Made by a program: the position numbers and the translations under genes
NCBI GenBank assembly: GCA_963756455.1
Contig: CAVWNC010000003.1
Location: 2,170,001 to 2,234,000, forward strand
Origin: DASQPA01 sp963756455
GTDB lineage: Bacteria > Acidobacteriota > Thermoanaerobaculia > Multivoradales > UBA5704
Direction of reading: 5' to 3'
DNA: 64,000 nt
Shown: piece by piece, positions 59,067 through 64,000 of the stretch
Layout: every line of letters starts with the position of its first letter
Numbering within the stretch: position 1 is the first letter of the stretch
The notes under the pieces: model-generated
Seen by the model: only the letters and a program-made list of their open reading frames with translations
Databases searched by the model: none
What the model was told of the DNA's origin: nothing

Positions 59067-60421
59067 TTAGTGAGTGAAGAAGACGAGGGTCAGGGCGCCG
59101 AGGGCGGCCGCGGCCACCGCTCCCACCAGGGTGTTGAGGAAGTTGAGCGCCTCGTTGTCCAGGAGCTGCCGCTTTTCGAGCGCCGCCCCCACCAGGCTCT
59201 CGAAGGTCGTGCCGAGGAAAGCGGCGACGACGACGGGCAGCACCCCGATCCAGTCGTAGAACCCGACCGCGGCGCCGAGCGCCGCCAGGATCAGCGAGGC
59301 GCCGATCCCGGCGAGGGTCCCTTCGAGCGAGACGGCGCCCTCCGTCCCCTTCGGCACCGGCTTCCAGGTGGTGAGGAGGAAGGTGCGCCGGCCTAAGAGC
59401 TGGCCGATCTCGGAGGAGGCGGTGTCGGCGGCGGCGGTCGCGAAGGCGCCGGCGAAGGCGAAGAGCGAGAGGGCGAGGAAGGGCGTCGCGTGGGCGAAGA
59501 CGGCGCAGACGGCGGCCACCCCGCAGTTGGCGAAGGCGTGCCGGGCGCCGCGCCGCCCCCCTTCTCCTGCGCCAGGTGCAAGGCCGCCTTCCGGCGGTAG
59601 CCGAGCTTGGTCGCCGCGCTCCCGAGGACGAAGAAGGCGAGCATCAGGAGGAAGCCCTGCCAGTCGAGGAAGCCGTAGATCACCGTCCCCACGAGCATCC
59701 CGCCGAGCACCCCGGAGAGGTCGACCGTCTTCGCCGCCCAGGCGAGAGCGGCGAGGACGGCGTTGATGGCGAGGCCGATCAGCAACCGACGTCCGAGCCC
59801 CTCGTCGATCAGGGCTCCCCAGTGACCGCGGGTGAAGGCGAGCCCGAAGAGGAAGACGCCGGAGAGGAGCGGCACCCCGAGGTTGTCGTCGAGCCCCTCG
59901 GGGATCGATTCCAAACCGGCGGCGAGGAGTGCCGTGGCGAAGGCGATCGCGAGCGCGAAAAGCGGCGTGTAGCGGCCTGGTGCCGTCCACAGGAGGAGCC
60001 CGGTGGCGGCCACGGTGCCGAAGACGACGTAGGCGAGGCTCCCGGCCCAGCTCTTTTCCGGGTTCCAGGGGAGCTTCGCGCGGCCGAGGGTGATCCCGAC
60101 GACCGCCGCCATGCCGTCGCCGAAGGCGAGGAGGCCCCAGGCGGCGGCGGCGATCTCCAGGTGCTTCCAGAAGAGGAGGATGAGAAGGAGGACGGTCAGC
60201 GGGTAGAGAAGGATGCCGAGCGCCGAGCCCGAGGCGTGCTCGTGATCCCGCCACAGCCGGCGGCCGCCGATCCGCGGCAGGAGGAGGAAGTTGAAGGCGA
60301 GAGCGCCCGCCGCCAGGCAGGCGGAGAGGGCGGGGCCGAGCGGAAAGAGGGCGAAGGCGAGAAAGCCGAAGCCGATGTGCACGCCCTTCCGAAGCACCTC
60401 GCTGGGCGGGATGTGGCTCAT
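59067..60421 (-). CDS. SEC59-like kinase fused to DUF92 (VTE5/VTE6-like), frameshifted
   Basis: About 451 residues when restored. The N-terminal half is a polytopic SEC59/dolichol-kinase/phytol-kinase-like domain (RKGVHIGFGFLAFALFPLGP, WGLLAFGDGMAAVVGI, PWNPEKSWAGSLAYV); the C-terminal half is DUF92 (TASSEIGQLLGR, TEGAVSLEGTLAGIGASLIL), related to phytyl-phosphate kinase VTE6. One G is missing from the homopolymer at 59556-59561, moving AQEKGGRRGARHAFANCG out of frame. The pair of activities would turn a prenol into its diphosphate. Stop overlap with the epimerase upstream is four bases. Confidence 0.75.
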
Positions 60422-61455
60422 CGGCGGATTCCCCGCCCGTTCCCCTTCTTGACCTGCGGCCACTGGCCCGACTCCCGGAGCCAGGCGATCGTCCCCTCCA
60501 TCCCCTTCCGCAAGGGGCGGAAACGGTAGCCGAGCTCGGCCCGCGCGCGCTCCGAGCTGTAGGCCCAGTCGTGGCGGTAGACCTCGACCAAGTCCGGGGT
60601 GAGCTGCGGCGTCTTCCCCCGCAGCTTGGCGAGGGCCTTGTCCGCCGCGCCGGCCAGCTTGGCAACGGCATCGGGCATCCGCCGCTTGGGGGTGGGGATG
60701 CCGGAGAGCTCCTCGAAGGTGCGGTAGAAGTCGGACTGCAGGACGTTCTCGCCGCCGAGGACGTAGCGGCCACCGGGCTTGCCCATGAGGGCCGCGACGA
60801 CCCCCCGGGAGACGTCCTCGACATGGGCGTAGTTCCAGCGCCTCTCGGGCTTGCCCAAGAGGGCGGGCAGGCGGCGGTGGGCGAGGTCTAAGAGGTGGCG
60901 GACGACGATGTTCCCCTCGGTCAGCTCGCCCGGACCGTAGATCACCCCCGGGTAGACGACGGAGACCGGCGCCCCCTCGGCGATCGCTTGGCGGGCGATG
61001 CGGTCGGCGAGCGTCTTGGTGCGCTCGTAGTCGTTGATCCACACCCGGTCGTGCGGCTCGGCCGACTCGTCGAGGAGGCCGCCCGGCCCGCCCTCGGTCG
61101 GTCCCAGGGCCATGAAGCTCGACACGTAGAGGAAGCGCGCGAGGCCCGAGGCCTCGGCCGCGTGGAGGGAGTTCTTGATCCCCTCGACGTTGATGCGGTC
61201 GAAATCTCTCGTCGGCGCGAGGATCTTGACCAGGGCGGCGGCGTGGAGGATGGCGTCGCAGCCCTGGCAGGCGCGGACGAGGCTCAGCCGGTCGGTGACG
61301 TCCCCGGGAGCGAACTCGACCGTCTTGGGGAAGCGGTCGCGCGAGGCGCCGCCGCGGACGAGAAGGCGCACCTGGTCTACGTCCGGGTGCGCGAGGAGAT
61401 CGGCGACCACCCGCCGACCGAGGAATCCGGTACCACCGGTGACGAGAACTTTCAT
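60418..61455 (-). CDS. NAD-dependent epimerase/dehydratase (extended SDR)
   Basis: A 345-residue extended SDR. The NAD-binding VLVTGGTGFLGRRVVADLL at the N-terminus, YVSSFMALG with the catalytic Ser, and the YxxxK motif in NDYERTKTLADRIA are visible, then VYPGVIYGPGE and HVEDVSRGVVAAL. Family members epimerise or dehydrate nucleotide sugars or act on hydroxy-lipids; the substrate is unknown. It leads the operon that continues with the SEC59-DUF92 fusion and the UbiA-family enzyme, so a prenyl-lipid role is plausible. Confidence 0.82.
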   Translation of the reverse strand: MKVLVTGGTGFLGRRVVADLLAHPDVDQVRLLVRGGASRDRFPKTVEFAPGDVTDRLSLVRACQGCDAILHAAALVKILAPTRDFDRINVEGIKNSLHAAEASGLARFLYVSSFMALGPTEGGPGGLLDESAEPHDRVWINDYERTKTLADRIARQAIAEGAPVSVVYPGVIYGPGELTEGNIVVRHLLDLAHRRLPALLGKPERRWNYAHVEDVSRGVVAALMGKPGGRYVLGGENVLQSDFYRTFEELSGIPTPKRRMPDAVAKLAGAADKALAKLRGKTPQLTPDLVEVYRHDWAYSSERARAELGYRFRPLRKGMEGTIAWLRESGQWPQVKKGNGRGIRR

Positions 61456-61571
61456 CTGGACGCGTGACTATATCAAGGAGGAGCGGGGACCGTCCGCTCC
61501 TCACCCCACCCCCGTCCTCTCGATCGGTCTCCCGGCCGTCCGCCTGCCCCGTCGGCTCCCGATAGACCGGC

Positions 61572-61587
61572 GGGCACGGATCTTGCC
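61572..61587 (+). promoter_or_regulatory. Candidate sigma-54 promoter
   Basis: GGGCAC-GGATC-TTGCC keeps GG and GC 10 bp apart and matches the sigma-54 consensus at 5 of 6 and 4 of 5 positions. Predicted start near 61598, about 83 bases before the DUF6600 gene. Confidence 0.5.
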
Positions 61588-61680
61588 CTATAGATCAGAG
61601 AAAGCAGTCGCTGCGGTGCCCATCCGAAGCGAAGGAACTTGAACCCACCCCGGGCATCGCCAACCGTAACGAGGTGACCT

Positions 61681-63108
61681 ATGAAAGCAACACGGATCGT
61701 GCTCCTCGCCCTCTCCCTGGGCGCCCTCGCCGGAGCGGCCTCCGCCTCACCCTCGATCACGGCGGGCCTCAATATCGGCCCCTCGGGTCGCGCCGCGGTG
61801 GACGTCGGATTCTTCTATGACGACCTCGCCCCCTATGGCAACTGGGTGGATCGCCCGCAGCATGGCTGGTGCTTCGTCCCGCGGCACACGCGGAGCGACT
61901 GGCGCCCTTATCAGGCCGGGCACTGGACCCTGACCGACTACGGCTGGACCTGGGCCTCGGACGAGCCTTACGGTTGGGCGACCTACCACTACGGTCGCTG
62001 GTCCAACGACCCCGACTACGGTTGGGAGTGGGTGCCGGGACAGCAGTGGGGCCCCGCCTGGGTTTCCTGGCAGGAGGGGGGCGACTACGTCGGTTGGGCA
62101 CCGCTCCCGCCGACGGCTGAGTTCAGCGGCAACTACGGGGTCGATTTCGGCGGGGTGAGCTTCGCCGCCAGCCTGACCCCGGACTCCTACCTCTTCGTGC
62201 CGGAACGCGACTTCCTCTCCCCGCGCCTCGGCAGCTACTTCGTGCCGCAGGCTCGGATCGGCGGGTTCTGGGGACAGACCCGCAACTACACCAACTACCG
62301 GTTCGAGAACAACCGCTTCATCAACCAGGGCGTGCCGGTCGACCGTATCCAGCGGGTGGTCGGTCACAACATCCCGCGCTACCAGGTCGCCGACCTGGCG
62401 GAAGGCCAGCGGCACCAGAGAGAAGAGCTGCGCGGCAACCGGCTCGGCCTCTTCCGGCCCGAGGTGCGGCGCGCCGCCTCGGTGGCACCGCCGCCTTCCC
62501 GGCCGCTCGCCCGACGCGCGGTGCTGACCGCCGCCGCGGCCGCCGCCGTCGTCGGGGCTCACCATGCCGCTCGCCAGACGACTCTGCAGGCGAATGCGGC
62601 CAGAACCGCCAGAGCCGAAAGGACGACGCGAACCGCCCGCGTGACGTCGAACGCCGAACGCCAGCAGACGCGGCAGGCCCGGGTAGCCCAGCAGAACGTC
62701 ACCCGCAGCCGGCAGGCCCAGGCGCGCCAGCAGCAGGTGGCGGCGCGCAGCCAACAGCGGGTTTCCCGGCAGTCCCGCCAGCAGCAGCTCCAGGCCCGCC
62801 AGGCGACGGCCCAAAAGCAGCAGCGGGTCTCCCGCCAGCAGGTCAACCCGGCCCGTCAGCAGCAGGTGGCGGCCCGTCAGGAGCGCGTCTCTCACCAGCA
62901 GGTCAACCAGGCCCGTCAGCAGCAGGTCCAGGTTCGCCGGCAGCAGGTCCAGGCCCACCAGCAGGAGCGCGTCTCCCACCAGCAGGCTCGCCCCCGGCAG
63001 GCCCAGGCGCCGCGGAACAACCGGCCGGGCGTCCAGGGTCAGCCGCAGCAGGCCCGGCCGCGCGGCGGCAATGCGGACCGCCGGCCGCCCAACTCGCCGG
63101 GGCAGTAA
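61681..63108 (+). CDS. Exported DUF6600-type protein with Gln/Arg-rich C-terminus
   Basis: A 475-residue exported protein. A Sec signal peptide (RIVLLALSLGALAGAASA) precedes the aromatic-rich DUF6600 region (DDLAPYGNWVDRPQHGWCFV, GWTWASDEPYGWATYHYGRW, PAWVSWQEGG) of about 120 residues, then a second conserved part. The last 190 residues consist of Gln/Arg-rich imperfect repeats (RQQQVAAR, QERVSHQQV) ending in a Pro/Arg-rich tail. The repeats are likely disordered and may bind nucleic acid or anionic polymer. Function unknown; envelope location inferred. Confidence 0.8.
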   Translation: MKATRIVLLALSLGALAGAASASPSITAGLNIGPSGRAAVDVGFFYDDLAPYGNWVDRPQHGWCFVPRHTRSDWRPYQAGHWTLTDYGWTWASDEPYGWATYHYGRWSNDPDYGWEWVPGQQWGPAWVSWQEGGDYVGWAPLPPTAEFSGNYGVDFGGVSFAASLTPDSYLFVPERDFLSPRLGSYFVPQARIGGFWGQTRNYTNYRFENNRFINQGVPVDRIQRVVGHNIPRYQVADLAEGQRHQREELRGNRLGLFRPEVRRAASVAPPPSRPLARRAVLTAAAAAAVVGAHHAARQTTLQANAARTARAERTTRTARVTSNAERQQTRQARVAQQNVTRSRQAQARQQQVAARSQQRVSRQSRQQQLQARQATAQKQQRVSRQQVNPARQQQVAARQERVSHQQVNQARQQQVQVRRQQVQAHQQERVSHQQARPRQAQAPRNNRPGVQGQPQQARPRGGNADRRPPNSPGQ

Positions 63109-63133
63109 ATTTCCTATCCCTCCCTACACGAAG

Positions 63134-63164
63134 GAGCCCGGCGACCGAGCCGGGCTCTTTTTTT
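63134..63164 (+). terminator. Strong intrinsic terminator
   Basis: A perfect 9-bp GC-rich stem GAGCCCGGC (63134-63142) / GCCGGGCTC (63149-63157) is followed by seven T residues. It closes the DUF6600 gene. Confidence 0.92.
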
Positions 63165-63182
63165 ATTCTGCCCCTCTCCTCG

Positions 63183-63722
63183 CTACCGCTGGATCTCGCA
63201 GGTCCGGCGATGGATCTCCCCGGTCAGCTCCTCGATCCGGGCAGTGAGCGTCTGGGTGAGCCTCGTGAGCTCGGTGTTCTGCCGCAGGAGCTCCAGCAGC
63301 TGTTCCCCTTGGGAGGCGGCGACGTTCTGCCGATCGATGTTCGCCTTGGCCAGATCCTCGCGGTGCTGGGCGTCCGCCTCGGAGAGCGCTTTGTCGCGGT
63401 CGGCCTGCCGGGTTTGGGCGAGGAGGATGAGCGGCGCGGCATAGGCCGCCTGAAGACTGAAGGCGAGGTTCAGGAGGATGAAGGGATAGAGGTCAAACTT
63501 GACCCAGCCGGCGACATTCGCCGCGATCCAGCCGAAGACGATGACGCTCTGGGCGATGAGGAAGGTCGGCGTGCCGAAGAAGCGCGCGAACGCCTCCGCC
63601 TTCTCGCCGAACCAGCCGGACCCGAAGACGGGCGCCAGGTGAAGGTTCGGGGCATGGAAGCGCATGTGGTGGTTGGCCGGCTTGGGGAGGGCTGGCGGGA
63701 GGGTCGAAGGAGTCGCTGCCAT
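63183..63722 (-). CDS. DUF1003 family membrane protein
   Basis: A 179-residue protein with two adjacent TM helices (GTPTFLIAQSVIVFGWIAAN and YPFILLNLAFSLQAAYAAPL) typical of DUF1003, followed by a cytoplasmic helix with RQADRDKALSEADAQHREDL and a long coiled coil to the C-terminus. ATG 63722 gives the normal length; the longer frame to 63944 overlaps the divergent gene. The function of the family is not established. Confidence 0.8.
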   Translation of the reverse strand: MAATPSTLPPALPKPANHHMRFHAPNLHLAPVFGSGWFGEKAEAFARFFGTPTFLIAQSVIVFGWIAANVAGWVKFDLYPFILLNLAFSLQAAYAAPLILLAQTRQADRDKALSEADAQHREDLAKANIDRQNVAASQGEQLLELLRQNTELTRLTQTLTARIEELTGEIHRRTCEIQR

Positions 63723-63851
63723 AGGCTTAAACCTCTGGGGTTGGGAGTGGAGAACCGCGCAAACGGGCGCCTCTATGGTAGCGGCAGTCAGCGGGCGGGG
63801 GATAGCTGGGCGACCGGGCGTGCTAACCTGCATCCTGGATGAGATCTGTTC

Positions 63852-64000
63852 ATGGATGAAGACGAGCTGCGGGAAATTCTGGCAAGCCTGGAGAGGGAGC
63901 AGGTCGACTACGTTCTCATCGGAGGAACCGCCCTGATCTTCCACGGGCTGGTCCGAACGACCGAGGATGTCGACATCTTCGTCCGTCCCGACCCTCTGAA
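63852..64000 (+). CDS. Nucleotidyltransferase (MNT/AbiEii-like), 5' part
   Basis: The first 49 codons of a gene cut by the window edge. The helix DELREILASLEREQVDYVLI leads into GGTALIFHGLVRTTEDVDIF, a Gly-Gly...Asp-x-Asp pattern of MNT-type nucleotidyltransferases, often antitoxins of HEPN/MNT pairs or AbiEii-type toxins. Which type cannot be decided without the rest. Confidence 0.6.
   Translation, partial: MDEDELREILASLEREQVDYVLIGGTALIFHGLVRTTEDVDIFVRPDPL

Overview
The window is GC-rich, gene-dense bacterial chromosome with short intergenic gaps, many 4-base ATGA/GTGA overlaps and TTG/GTG starts. Its gene content (bactofilin, DUF6600 and DUF5666-like envelope proteins, a lanthipeptide-type leader with an LHRxTL and GG pattern, many toxin-antitoxin pairs, NtrC-type regulators) fits an Acidobacteriota-like Gram-negative organism. 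That placement is an inference; no rRNA or tRNA gene was seen to fix it.

Layout. 1-19.9 kb: housekeeping and envelope genes (pgsA 3' end, dehalogenase-like hydrolase, Tat-exported asparaginase, bactofilin plus methyltransferase, OsmC, pgi-glk, icd-mdh, SpoIIE-type phosphatase, modBC, two related lipoproteins). 19.9-26.1 kb: an accessory island with an antitoxin remnant, Uma2 nuclease, HTH regulator, HigBA-like and PIN toxin-antitoxin pairs, a TIR-like effector and two strictly 21-bp-periodic degenerate repeat arrays. 26.3-34 kb: sucCD, ndk, a uracil-DNA glycosylase, and an operon joining an EgtD-type histidine methyltransferase to a betaine-type ABC importer. 34-54 kb: a gas vesicle island. 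54-57 kb: HtrA-like protein, a composite inverted-repeat element, an ATPase/TOPRIM-like pair and an orphan RiPP precursor. 57-64 kb: prenyltransferase, a phytol-kinase-like fusion and an epimerase, then envelope genes.

The gas vesicle island is the main feature. It holds gvpH, three gvpF/L-type genes, gvpG, gvpK, three GvpA-family genes and two gvpN-type ATPases. Interleaved with them are a CDC48-type double AAA+ ATPase, three or four histidine kinases, a receiver with Glu in place of the phospho-accepting Asp, a HisKA-only stub lacking His, and a REC-AAA-HTH-REC sigma-54 activator. Sites resembling sigma-54 promoters (GGCAT-N6-TGC) lie upstream of both gvpH and gvpA. The island therefore appears to encode its own activator and signalling chain. 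Similar sites lie before three exported or envelope genes elsewhere in the window.

At least six conserved genes (pgi, a HigB-like toxin, sucC, gvpA, a second gvpN, the DUF92 fusion) carry a frame break that a change of one to four bases would repair. Since pgi and sucC are core genes and one break sits in a homopolymer, draft-assembly consensus errors are the likeliest cause for most of them. The gvpA and gvpN breaks should be checked in reads before any biology is inferred.
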